22,500 bases of DNA from contig BFEA01000898.1 of the NCBI GenBank assembly GCA_003427395.1, positions 193,715-216,214 of the forward strand, given 5' to 3'. The stretch comes from Chara braunii. Lineage: Eukaryota; Streptophyta; Charophyceae; Charales; Characeae. A program made the translations under genes and the position numbers. The notes beneath the pieces were generated by a model. It worked only from the letters and a program-made list of their open reading frames with translations. It was not told the DNA's origin and did no database searches. Below are positions 7,490-17,563 of the stretch, piece after piece (position 1 is the stretch's first letter; every line of letters starts with the position of its first letter).

Positions 7490-7820
7490 CGGTGGAGCGC
7501 CGCTGTCTTTTTGCGGTGGTACGGCACGGCGAAGCGCCGCCGTCTTTTTGCGGTGGTACTCACGGCGAAGCGCTGCCGTCTTTTTGTGGTGGTACGACAC
7601 GGCGAAGCGCTGTCGTTTTTTTTTTTACGGTGGTATGGCACAACGAAGCGCCGCCGTGTTTTTGCGGTGGTACGGCACGACAAAGCGCTGCCGTTTTTTT
7701 TTTACGGTGATACGACACGGTGAAGCGCTGCCGTTTTCTTTATGGTGGTACGGCACGGCGAAGCGCTGCCGTCTTTTTATGGTGGTATGACACGACGGAG
7801 CGCTACCGTTTTTTTTTTTC
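7490..7820. repeat. GC-rich minisatellite, 36-41 bp period, about 9 units
   Basis: The unit reads roughly GCGGTGGTACGGCACGGCGA then AGCGCTGCCGTCTTTTT. Copies start near 7491, 7514, 7551, 7588, 7629, 7665, 7705, 7743 and 7780. Period differences come mostly from T-run length. Within a unit CGGCG/CGCCG can form a small hairpin. Several overlapping open frames on both strands across this array are products of the repeat and are not genes. Confidence 0.85.
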
Positions 7821-7859
7821 TTACGGGGCACGGCGCGACGACGTGCTGCCATTTTCCGA

Positions 7860-9253
7860 CGAGAGTTCGGCACGGCAGTGGAGTTGGGGCACGACGGTGG
7901 GACGTGCGGCGCGGCAGTGGAGTTGCGACGGTGGGATGTGCGGCGCGACAGCGGAGGTTTTTTTTTACGGCGCTGAAAGGTTTTTTGTTGTGGCGCGGCG
8001 TCTGTTTTTCATGGTGAAGGTCTGCTACCATTGGTGTGTACGGCGGCAGCAGCGTGACATAGTGGCGGTTGACAGCATGCGACGGTACGAAATCTGAGCG
8101 CAACTGGCGGGGTTTATTTTTTTATTTTTTTATGCGGCACATGAGATAAATGTTTTGTAGTTGGGACTACCCAACACTTGCGGCAGTGGGACTGGACTAC
8201 TTGAGACTGGCTGGGTTCAGTTGGGACTAACGTGGGACGTGGACGACCATTTGTTGTAGTCTCGACGCATGCGTTTTTGGGATTCGGCACCGGTTTTTTT
8301 TTTTTGAGAAGTGTGGCGGAAGGAGTTTTCGACTCAGTAGTCATTCGACGAAGTGTTTGACAGTGTGGGACCACCTAGAACCGCGTGGGACCATCTGGGA
8401 CCGCTTAGGACCAATTGGGACTGACGTGGTACCTGATTGATTGTTTTTTCTGGGACGCTTGCGGCTCGCCGTTTTCACGCTTGGGGTGGTAGGGAGTTGT
8501 AGTCAGGGGGTCGTAGGAATACACAACATGGGCGATTAGGGGTAAGGGTACAGAGGATCCGTACCTGAGGTGTCATGTCTGGAGAAGCGGCATAGTCAGT
8601 CGCTGCCGTAGCTGCCATAGCTGTCGAGCTTCGGCGTAGCGATGGATCAGGAGCTCCGTTGGTCGAAGCACAGATTGGCCGGCCCAAGAAGGTGCCTTGC
8701 CCGCTGCAGACAAACGGTTAGCTCGCCTGGTTGCGTAGTATGAGGGGGATGAGGAGAGGCAGTTGGGAGAAGATGGTGGGATGAGGAAGTTCTTCGCATG
8801 CGTAGCAAGTATGAGTCTGAATGCTCCGTAGCGCCGGTGTAGTCATAGGCAAGCTGTTGTAGATAGTAATGCAGACAGACTTCATTATATCTTGTTATGT
8901 GAGGTTTGTAATGGGTATGGTGGCGTTCGTGTGTATAAGATAGCTTAATCGTTATTGTTTTTTTTTAATTATTTTAATTAAAAAATTAGGTCGCCGAAAG
9001 GTGATATTCGTTCAGGTTTGGTAAAACGGGAGCGTATTTGGTAGGTTTTAGGGGTCTCTGTAGGTGTACGGGTTATGCTTATGTTGTGATCGGTTGTAGT
9101 ACAATTTACGGGGTCTGGCCGTAGGTGGGGTGATTATAGTTTTGAACTTTAGTGGTAGTGGCATATTTTCTTTGCTTTGTAGTTCCCGCGTAATGTTATT
9201 GTTTTCTTCTTTCACGCCTATCAACTTGGAGCTTGGCGGTGGTCAGTATTTTG
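7860..9253. other. No supportable gene; TGGGAC-rich stretch inside
   Basis: This stretch holds short frames of no protein character. TGGGAC occurs nine times between 8162 and 8451. A perfect hairpin GTTGGG/CCCAAC lies at 8160-8175, and a 10-base palindrome ACGCATGCGT at 8265-8274. From 8460 to 9253 I see nothing recognisable. Confidence 0.5.
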
Positions 9254-9791
9254 GGAGAAAAGGTTAACCGACCCCCCATTTTTCACCTCAATTTATAAGA
9301 AAACCATAAGGCCATCCCAAGCAAACTTCACACCAAACTATAGAGTGCACGTCTTACTAACATATTATTAAAAAAATACCAAAAACAAAAATTAAAAACA
9401 CATAAAACAACAACTCAAAAGTGCATTTTCAGGCAAATTTGCCAAAAACCAAGTTCATCAAAATTTCAGGATTTTCAGGATGATTAACAACACAAATTCT
9501 AATAACCCAAATGACACCAAATGTGACACACAACAAACTTGTCCTAAAACGAAAACAGACAATTTTTTTTTTCTCCAAAAAAACACAAAATTTGACCCTG
9601 AAACCCTGATTTCAGGATCATTCATCGTTACCCAGGGCTGAAAAGTGGGGGTCCCCGTTAACCACTTGTGGAGAAAAGGTTAACCGACCCCCCATTGTTC
9701 ACCTCAATTTATAAGAAAACAATAAGGCCATCCCAAACAAACTTCACACCAATCTATAGAGTGCACATCTTACTAACATATTATAAAAAAT
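9254..9791. repeat. Direct repeat pair of ~123 bp, period 416
   Basis: The segment 9254-9377 (GGAGAAAAGGTTAACCGACC ... CTTACTAACATATTA) recurs at 9670-9791 with about six differences. The 290 bp between them has a 12-base palindrome GGCAAATTTGCC near 9432 and a perfect CCTGAAA/TTTCAGG hairpin at 9597-9616. The layout fits one satellite monomer plus the start of the next. A miniature LTR element is possible, but I see no primer-binding site after the left copy. Confidence 0.8.
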
Positions 9792-10479
9792 ATATATTTT
9801 GGATGGGTTGCAGTTTAATTAGCTATTTAAAGAAAGTGGCATATTTCTTTTGTCGAGTTTTTTTGTCCTGGTTTTCAGATGCCGATCTTCATGGGGAAGC
9901 TTCACGAGTTTTTGTTTTTTTGTATGTCTTTCTTTGCGGGGTGTTGCTTTGCCGTTTAATTTTTTGCTGTCGTATTTATTTCCTTTTCTTCATTTTCGTG
10001 TCTATATATGTGTTCGGGTTTTTATTATTATTGATGTCCCTTAGTTTTTCTTGAAAGAAATGTTTGCCATATTTTCATATTTTATTATGTTATAACTTAT
10101 TAGTTTATTATTATATTATTATTTTATGATTTTATTATTATTATTATTTTTTAAAATTATTTTATTATTATTACTTATTTATTTTAATTTTTAATTTATA
10201 ATTTGTTATTAAGCTTTATTATTTTATTATTTTATTATTTTTTTGTGAGGATGGAGGGAGGAGTGGGGACCCCTTCCCCACCAATCAATTAAATTGAATC
10301 AATCAATCGAAATGCTTTTGTTTTTTTTTTTAAATGATTTTTCACCGCCCTTTCCCCCCGCTCGAAAATCGTTTTTTTTTTTACTTTTATTTTCTCTAAG
10401 GGTTAGGGTTGGAGTCCTGGAATCTGAAACCGCAATCCCCACCCCCATACCCCCCCCGCCCCCTTGACCACCATGCGGG
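9792..10479. other. AT-rich, gene-free stretch
   Basis: Mostly T-rich sequence and TTA/TTAT simple repeats to about 10250, then a short GC-richer patch with C runs near 10440. The T-rich open frames here encode only F, L, I and V-rich nonsense. No gene is supported. Confidence 0.7.
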
Positions 10480-11947
10480 CGCGAAAGTTGCCGCGTTCGT
10501 ACCTGCGACGACCACGGCTAAGGAGGACTCATAGCAAATGTCCATTATGGTTCTGCATATCTCTTGTTCGCATCTCTATTAAAAAAATAAACTGGCGAAG
10601 ACCATTCAAGACGAGTACAATACTTCTTGCACTAGATTACAGGGTTATCATCCTCCATGTAAAATTTAAATGTACGTGGACGAGTGTGACCAGTCAACCT
10701 CTTTACTAAAAAAAACTTGACAACATGTCTCCAGTCCACAATTTTATTCATGAACGTGCATGATGGACGACTAATTTACGAACTGACAACAAACTTTAGG
10801 AGATCAGGCATAGTGTATGCATCATGCATTTTGAGCTTGCAGGGGAAGTGACTGAAAGTGACATCAACGTCTGTGTGCGTATGTCCTACAAGCATGAAAC
10901 CGAACTCAACCTCTTTAAAAAAGTCGAATTTCAATAAAGTTGCGTCCAGTGCTAACATATATCTATTCTTGTTCTTTCTCCAACAGTTATCCGCTTATAT
11001 CCTCAACATTGGAGGCAAGCCACTTGATGTATGTACGTTATGAAGGACTTTCATAATGGACGATATGACAACATTTGGGTCGTGTGGATAACAAGGAAAC
11101 CAAGTGTGAACGTGAACACACGGGGAATGATCGTGTGCCATAATAGTTGTCAAGTTCGTTTTCAATATTGGGATATTAGCAAATACTTTCAATATATTTT
11201 TACCACCAAAATGTGGAATACTGGTTTAACTTTGGCCAATGATGATGCACAAACCGTTTGAGGTTGGCCTTCGCCTCAGAAGCTGCCCGATGCTGGAGCT
11301 GAAGGTCTAAATGTTTCTCACGAACCAAAACAAAATATTTACTTTGTCGTGTGTATTTGCAGAAATGATAGACTGCTTGTATTCGATGCACTTCTCACAT
11401 TTTGCAAAATTTGATCGATATCCTAAGGCTTCGCATGCCGGAAGTGTATTCTCTACATGTTATAAAACACTTGAAGAGAAACAGGGAGAATGCCCAATAA
11501 CATGTTTAAGTTGTCGAATTGTATCTTTAACAACTTGTAAATGTCTACCTTATTACAGTAGGCGGATAATCTCAAAAGCACCATCGATTCCGCATTTTCT
11601 GACCTTTATGTCATTAGGAATTAAATCTTCATTGTCATGTATTTCAACTTACCATACATGCTGCATAGGTGGCAGATGTGCGTTTTAGTCTAGTGCTGCC
11701 ATGCTCTGACATGACATGGTCTTTCGACAAGGTCATACGTTTCTTGAGAACAAAATTTCTACAAACACCTAACATAAAGCACCACACACTAATGCACACC
11801 TTCATTTTACCACAATAGGCTGCAAAATCTTATTGTTGTCTTCTACAAAAATCAACTTTCTTAAGGTTTCAATCCACCACGCATCTTTGTTTTTATGATC
11901 CTTGGAGTAATATGCGCTTCGAACAACTTTGATGTTTTCTAAGGTTA

Positions 11948-12391
11948 TGTGTGCATAACACTCTCGTCTATAACAATATAATCAACACACGCCTGCTAAC
12001 GCTTATCTGACCAACTTTCTATGACCATACTCCAAAACCTTGTTTGTTCTCGACATTCTGCTTCGATAAGTATATGAATGCTATTCTGATAATAATCTTC
12101 ACGTGAAATATCATCAAAATCATAAATAAGGTCGTAGTTGTCATCATAATTTCGATGATAATGGTCATGTGCGCATAACACTCTCGTCTAGAACAATATA
12201 GTCAATGCACGCTTGCTAACGCTTTCTTGATCAACTTTCTGTGAACGTACTTCAAAGTCTTATTTGATCTCGGTATTCTACTTCGATAAGTATTTGAACG
12301 CTTTTCTGATAATAATCCTCGTGGGAAATATCATCACAATCAGAAACAATTTTGTAGCTGTCAGCATAATTTCGATGACAATGGTCAGGGT
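11948..12391 (-). repeat. 220 bp tandem duplication inside the DUF7869-type gene
   Basis: GCATAACACTCTCGTCTA at 11953 recurs at 12173, and similarity continues for the full 220 bases. At protein level the two copies read HCHRNYADSYKIVSDCDDIS and HYHRNYDDNYDLIYDFDDIS, each followed by an EDYYQ block, and both stay protein-like. They have diverged by roughly a fifth, so the duplication is not recent. It either predates the death of the gene or both copies have decayed since. Confidence 0.85.
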
Positions 12392-12677
12392 TGCTGTTGT
12401 CATCATTGTATGAATGATAATCTTTATTGGGAGAACTATTAACTCCAGAACCTATTGAAGCACTTGAGCACCAACCATCCTCCTCATTTTCGTAAAATGA
12501 ATTTAAATCTTCTCCGACAAGTCGAAAGTCAATAGAATTATAGAAAGTGGCATGTTCGGGATCTTTGAGTAAACTTTCGAGCACCCATACAACACGGTCT
12601 ATATCAAATGTGGACATGTTAGTTTCGTAGTTATCACCTTCATCACCTGCATTGTTTGAAATGAGTGATGTCGCCAT
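12252..12677 (-). CDS. Acidic N-terminal frame of the DUF7869-type gene (fragment)
   Basis: 141 residues from an ATG at 12675-12677. The sequence is rich in D, E, N and S, with a helical-looking opening (FDIDRVVWVLESLLKDPEHA), an acidic linker (FYENEEDGWCSSAS) and the HCHRNYADSYK block that the tandem duplication repeats. It ends at a stop after RDQIRL where the gene would be expected to continue. I know no domain for it. It is most likely the 5' exon of the broken transposon gene and not an independent small protein. From 12680 to 13240, upstream, I see no gene. Confidence 0.5.
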   Translation of the reverse strand: MATSLISNNAGDEGDNYETNMSTFDIDRVVWVLESLLKDPEHATFYNSIDFRLVGEDLNSFYENEEDGWCSSASIGSGVNSSPNKDYHSYNDDNSNPDHCHRNYADSYKIVSDCDDISHEDYYQKSVQILIEVEYRDQIRL

Positions 12678-13242
12678 TTGTGGGCGTTGAACGTTCGGGG
12701 AAATACTCTCGCAGATAACAACATCGAATTTAAATTATCTTCGAATTGGGATAACACATTGCGAGGTCGCACGTAGTATGCTGATGGTATTTCTCATCCA
12801 ATAATGTGTTTGATATTACACAGTCCATACTTTCTAGTGCTGAATGTTCAACTTGCCCATACGAAGTGTCACAAGTCATGATGTGTCTGTGAGGACATAT
12901 GATTGGTTAACATTAAATGCGATGAACATTTTGATGCGGCGAACATGAGAAAGGGATATTGTTCATAAACTGCAAGACGCAAAAAGTGAATGGATAGATA
13001 TGTTAAACGAAGACAAATAGCCTAAAACAAAATAGAGGTGATTGTGATGATACACCCACGTGGTTATTATGGTGTTAACAATCAATCCAGGAAAGAAACT
13101 TCAACGCACCCTCTTCAAGACAATATGTTTCAGACCCTTTTTATAAGGAACACGTTCCTCAATAACCATTTCAGACCTTTTCAACCCTCACTTTACATCG
13201 ACCATTTTCCAGCTCTCGTCTAACGGTTTCAAACAACCGTCC

Positions 13243-13321
13243 TGGTGTTCAACAAGATGACTTATTCCCATTACGTTGTCTACCGGCCACCCACAACCCT
13301 CATCGTGTCTAATACGACAAC
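13243..13321. repeat. Two outlying copies of the palindromic 21 bp motif
   Basis: TGGTGTTCAACAAGATGAC (13243-13261) and CATCGTGTCTAATACGACAA (from 13301) match the motif CATCGTGT-n3-ACACGATG found in quantity at 14987-15618. They lie just left of the ~280 bp satellite. Confidence 0.55.
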
Positions 13322-13439
13322 TTCAGAACGATGCCTCTCCTTCTCCCTTAGTGTTGTATCCCATGGTGGACGCTGCGTCATTCATTCCTTGAGACATCAT
13401 GACATACACCATTGCTAGACAATCATTAGGGTGGGGTAC

Positions 13440-14955
13440 TCTTGATACTTCACGGTTGACAACCTTCCATAAGTGTCAAAAGGTCGGCCGTCCGAGGTTC
13501 GGACCACCAAAAACACTATTATAGAGGACACACGACGACTCCTATTGACAAAGGCTTTCTTAGAAGGCAACTACTGTAGAGAGCGACTGCAAAACTTGGC
13601 GGCTGGCAGAGCAGGGTATGCACTGAATGTTACCGGGCGCTGTATTAGACGGTATGTCATTCGTTCGTGGACACTTTGCGACATCTATCAGTGTTAAACA
13701 TCCGCTAAGGTTAGACACTCTTGACAGCTTGTAATCAACAACCTTCCACATGAGCCAAACAGTCGGCTGTCCACGGTTCGGAGTCCGGACCACTAGAAAC
13801 ACTATTATATAGGACACACGATAACTTCCTCAAACAGAGGCTTTCTTCGAAGATGGCTCCTTTAGAGAGCGGATGCATATTTTAGCAGCTGGCATAAAAA
13901 GGGTGTGCGCTGAGATGTTCTCAGGTGCAGTCTTAGACGACATACCATTTGTTAATTGATAATTTACGACATCCATCAGTGTTAGGCACTCGTTAGGGTC
14001 AGACACTCTTGACAATTTGCGATTCATGACCTTCCATATGTGCCAAACAGTCGGTCGTCCACAGTCCGGATTACCAAACTATTATAAAGGGGACACACTA
14101 CAACTTCCCTAAATGGAGGCTGTCTCACAAGGTGGGTGCTTAAGAGAGCAGTTGTAAAAGGTCAACGGCTTACAGAACAAGGTTTGCACTAATATGTTCT
14201 AGTGTGTTGTCCTTAACGGCATGCCACTCGTTCACCGAGACTTCACGACATCCATCAGTGTTATGCACCCTTGAGGGTTATGCACTCTTGACATTTTGTG
14301 ATTGACAACCTTCCATATGTGCCAAACAGTCGGTCGTCCACGGTTCGGACTACCAAACTATTATAGAGGGGACACACGACAACTTCCCTAAATGAAGGAT
14401 GTCTCACAAGGTGGGTGCTTAAGAGAGCAGTCGCAAAAGGTCATCGGCTGACAGAACAAGGTCTGCACAAATATGTTCTTGCGTGTTGTCCTTAACAGCA
14501 TGTCACTCGTTCGCTGAGACTTCACTACATCCATCAGTGTTATGCACCCGTGAGGGTCATGCACTCTTAATAGTTTGCGATTGACAACCTTCCATATGTG
14601 CCAAACAGCCGGTCGTGCCAGTGTTGGATGACCAAAAGCACTACTGTAGGGAACAAACGACGACTTCCTCGGACAGACGTTTTCGTAGCTGCAAAGAGCG
14701 GCAAAAATAGGTTATATGCAGAACTGTTGCAAACCGCGACCGACGTTTGGAGTGGTTGCAAAAGTCAAAGGACGGCCGGACATGGTGTGCATTGAAATGT
14801 CGTTGGGTGGTGTCTCAGACGTTATGATATCCTTTCGTCGAGATCCGACAACGACGCCCCATGTTAGTATCAGGCCTCCAAAAGGGTGAGACACTTGATT
14901 AGTGTCAGAGATTAATGACGGTGACTCGGTGAGGCACTTTTCCCTGTTCGCAGCC
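13440..14955. repeat. Satellite array, monomer ~280 bp, five copies plus a degenerate one
   Basis: The block AACCTTCCATATGTGCCAAA and its variants starts at 13461, 13741, 14028, 14307 and 14586. Spacings are 280, 287, 279 and 279. A degenerate copy begins at 14959 after 373 bases. Each monomer also carries a GGACACAC-ACAACTTCC-type block, a GCACT-ATGTT block, a CATCAGTGTTA block and CACTCTTGAC before the next start. The small open frames inside are repeat shadows. I cannot assign a family name. Confidence 0.9.
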
Positions 14956-14986
14956 GACAACCTTCATTTGCCAGGTAAACGATGGA

Positions 14987-15618
14987 CGATCGTGTTCAAC
15001 ACGACAACCTAAGGCATAGGTTTATTGTAAGGTAGCGCACAACCGGAGTCTTAGATTGTTGTTGACAAACTATGGCACCCTGTAGTGTAGTGTAAGCCTC
15101 AAACGACCGAAGCCTCAACTCGACGATCGTGTTGAACTCGATGACTCATAGCATAGGTTTCTTCGAAGAAAGCGCACAATCACAGTCTCAGAAGTTAAGC
15201 TCCTTGTGGTGTATAGTATGTGTTAACAACAGTCGAAAAAGGCCCATCGTATCGAACACGACTACTTCAACCGTGCTTGAGGAGTTATCTTGTTGGACAC
15301 AATGATTGGCTCTGTACGTGTCCTAGAACAGGCGAAAAAAAAACAATCGCGTTGAATACGATGACTGGACACGATGACTCGAGATAAATATTTTTTTTAT
15401 GCAAAGCTTAGATTTATGCCTTAGGTGTCACCTTGTTGGACATGACGACTGTCTGGTAGGTTCAAGCGAGGTTCAGTCATCGTGTTCGACGCAATGACCG
15501 ACGACAAGTTATCGTATCGAACACGATGACCAGGTCATGCAGAGAGGTTCAAGCGAGGTTCTTACATCGTGTTGGACATGATGACTGCCCAACAGGTTAT
15601 TGTGTCAGACACGACGAC
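14987..15618. repeat. Array of ten 21 bp palindromic motifs
   Basis: Near-copies of CATCGTGT-n3-ACACGATG followed by AC start at 14987, 15124, 15245, 15289, 15344, 15431, 15478, 15510, 15565 and 15598, with a half-site at 15366-15378. The consensus is a perfect dyad, although individual copies carry mismatches. Two scales of repetition overlie it: a 137 bp unit (14987 and 15124, sharing GCATAGGTTT and AGCGCACAA), and an 87-88 bp unit holding two motifs and AGGTTCAAGCGAGGTTC (15458 and 15546). The function is unknown; it could be a satellite or a binding-site cluster. Confidence 0.8.
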
Positions 15619-15619
15619 C

Positions 15620-16465
15620 GCATCATGTAGGGGATGTGGCAGGCACCTTTGAAGACCGGGGAAGTGTATTGCAGACAATCTGTTGACGTCATTAAGTGGA
15701 GAAATTAGAAAAGGAAAAATTGTGACCATCGATTGCCGATCTTGACGACTGACACAGACCCATCCCGATAAAATCGATAAAATCGTACAAATAACTTGCA
15801 AACGCACAACGGAGAAGACGTCAAGGGCAGTGTTAGATGGGTGGATCACTCTTATGGACAACGCTCCACCGGTCGTGTGAAGGAGATCGACAAGTCGAGC
15901 AACAATCGCTTCACTTGCCCTTGGTTGCGAGCAACAAATAGTGCCTGTGGAGGGGCGTTCGCTACACCAGACCTGAACGCCGATGTTGAAAAACGTGAAA
16001 TGAGGCTGATGCTCGAGTGGATGGCGTTTTGAAAAGACGAGGTGTTTACCCTGAAGCTCCTACCGGGGCGCGGGCCTGCTTTGAGGTACCGAACGATCCC
16101 CACTGTCAATTTCTCCTGATCGTTTGGTCATGATAGGGCGACCCAACAAAAAGGCAGACCTACTTCAAGCACCCGCTCGTCCCCGCGTTGAGGTATAGGC
16201 CCATCGGTACCATTGGTTTGAGTCGATCAGACGACATGCGGTGCAAAGGATGAGACAAACTTCATAGTATATATGTAGGAGTGGGCCCCCTCCCCCACTT
16301 CCTATTTTCATTTGCGGTGCTGCACAGGCTAGACATCAGCGCAGAGCACTGCTGGTGTGCTTAGACCTCAGATGCTATTTGCAAAGGTGGCTAGCTCCAG
16401 GGTGGAGATCGTGTGAGGGAAAGCGAAGGTGTCGGGAGAGCGTTTATGGGCTATGTATTCCCGGC
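15620..16465. other. No recognised gene
   Basis: Short frames exist on both strands (for example plus 15796-16032 and minus 15852-16109), but neither shows a motif I know, and they overlap each other. Some plus-strand segments around 15780-16110 look faintly protein-like in shifting frames, which may mean an old decayed gene. I cannot support a call. Confidence 0.35.
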
Positions 16466-16525
16466 GGCCGCGGTCACCGCGGGCATGACCGCGGGCGCGC
16501 GGTCATGACCGCGGCAGTTGCGGTC
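16466..16525. repeat. Cluster of CGGTC/GACCG palindromes
   Basis: CCGCGGT-C-ACCGCGG occupies 16468-16482 and the perfect 16-base palindrome CGCGGTCATGACCGCG occupies 16498-16513. Further GACCGCGG and CGGTC copies lie between and after them. The cluster lies about 1 kb past the 3' end of the hAT coding region. Clustered short motifs of this kind resemble hAT subterminal repeats, but no terminal inverted repeat was identified. Confidence 0.6.
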
Positions 16526-16559
16526 AAAAAGGGCGCGCCGCAGGCGCGGGGGAGGGGGT

Positions 16560-17270
16560 GCCGGAAATTGGGGTCGGGATTCCGGGGGCGCGAGCAAGGC
16601 CTGACACCCCCGCAAAGAAAAAAATGAAAAAAACTTAAAAATGGGGGGGTCCAAATTGGGGTATGTTTAAGGGGGGGGGTAAAAAATAAGGGACCCCCTT
16701 TTTTCAATTTTGCCGGCGCAGGCTTGGGTTACGGGGGGTCCCCTTCACGGACACGCTAAGAACAATTTTTTTTTTGGGGGGTGCCACTTTCACAACACAG
16801 AAATGTTTTCATTCCTTTTGTTCAGTGATGGTTTTGGGGGGTTGATCTGGTCGAGGAGTCATTCGTTGGGGGGGCGTTGGTGGATGCCATTCATTGGGAG
16901 GGGGCAGAAAGAGAGGGCTCATTGGCTGAAAGGCGGTTGGGGAGGGACATTAACTGGGAGGGGATAGGGTTTGATAGACATAAGGACAATACAACACACA
17001 CAAAAACACCAATACATGATTCAAACATAGCACTGCCAAACGTAATGTGTCTATGACGAAATGTGAACAAAGTCAACATGACAACCTGGCCAAGAAAACC
17101 AAAAATGGTGTCACAGTGCAGGAAAAAAATACTACAACCATGAACAAGTCAGACACCTAACATGATGGAAACACAGCACAACAAAACTAACAACGTAAAG
17201 CAATTCTGAAACCTAACAACTAAGAATATGAAAGTAATGTAGAGATAAAATAAAAATAATATACAAAAAC
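16560..17270. other. Gene-free: G-run patch then A-rich sequence
   Basis: Runs of seven to nine G occur at 16643-16679, with GGGGGTCC (16645-16652) complementary to GGACCCCC (16691-16698). From about 16970 the sequence is A-rich on the plus strand, which is what a 3' flank of the minus-strand transposase could look like. No gene is seen. Confidence 0.5.
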
Positions 17271-17273
17271 ATG

Positions 17274-17386
17274 AAAGTACAAAACTAATCTGCCCTACTA
17301 CACAAAGTCGCTAACTCCTGCCGTGTAAAACATTAAAGTACAAAACTGATCTCCCGTGCTACACAAGTTCCTAACCCCTGCCGTCG
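17274..17386. repeat. 61 bp tandem duplication
   Basis: AAAGTACAAAACT followed by CTACACAA and CTAAC-CCTGCCGT occurs at 17274 and again at 17335, with several substitutions. It lies just 3' of the hAT transposase frame. Confidence 0.7.
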
Positions 17387-17563
17387 CGCCTAGTATGAGT
17401 GCTATGACGTGCTGCACTCCCTCCCTGCCAATGCTCCTCTCTGCCCACTCCGACCCCTGCCGCGTGGTGCTCCCTGTCTCCCTACGGGTGCAAGGTGTGA
17501 GCCTGCCGCGGACGCTACTCTCCGATGCCTCTCTCTCCGCATAGCTGTGTCGATGGGCTCAGT

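Larger units (their letters stand above)
10480..12677 (-). pseudogene. Decayed DUF7869-type transposon-associated protein gene
   Basis: Read on the minus strand from the ATG at 12677. The N-terminal 141-residue frame is acidic (to 12252). After the duplicated segment come blocks in shifting frames: LENIKVVRSAYYSKDHKNKD and an AWWIETLRKL block (about 11935-11850), VCISVWCFMLGVCRNFVLKK (about 11800-11740), a CEKC pair near 11390-11400 and EKHLDLQLQHR near 11300. The core follows at about 11260-10776: TSIPHFGGKN, DPNVVISSIMKVL, LPPMLRI, a TAA at 10995-10997, ADNCWRKNKNRYMLAL, then FMLVGHTHTDVDVTFS. The DN...NKNR and VGHTH-D-D-FS signatures match what I know as DUF7869 proteins, common in plant and animal transposable elements. 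The usual acidic motif before the TSIPHF block is deleted. Stops and frameshifts make it non-functional. The boundaries past 10776 are uncertain. Confidence 0.75.

Noticed and set aside
7045-7683. 212-residue minus-strand open frame
   Set aside because: It is a translation of the GC-rich minisatellite and adjacent hairpins, with repeated RRRFAVPYH-type units. There is no domain, and equivalent frames exist in other phases.
10398-10412. Telomere-like TTAGGG repeats
   Set aside because: Only about two units occur, inside otherwise unremarkable sequence. Too few to mean an interstitial telomere tract.
16643-16698. G-quadruplex with regulatory role
   Set aside because: Long G runs are present, but loops are long and irregular and there is no adjacent gene for it to regulate. 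Simple G-rich decay is enough.
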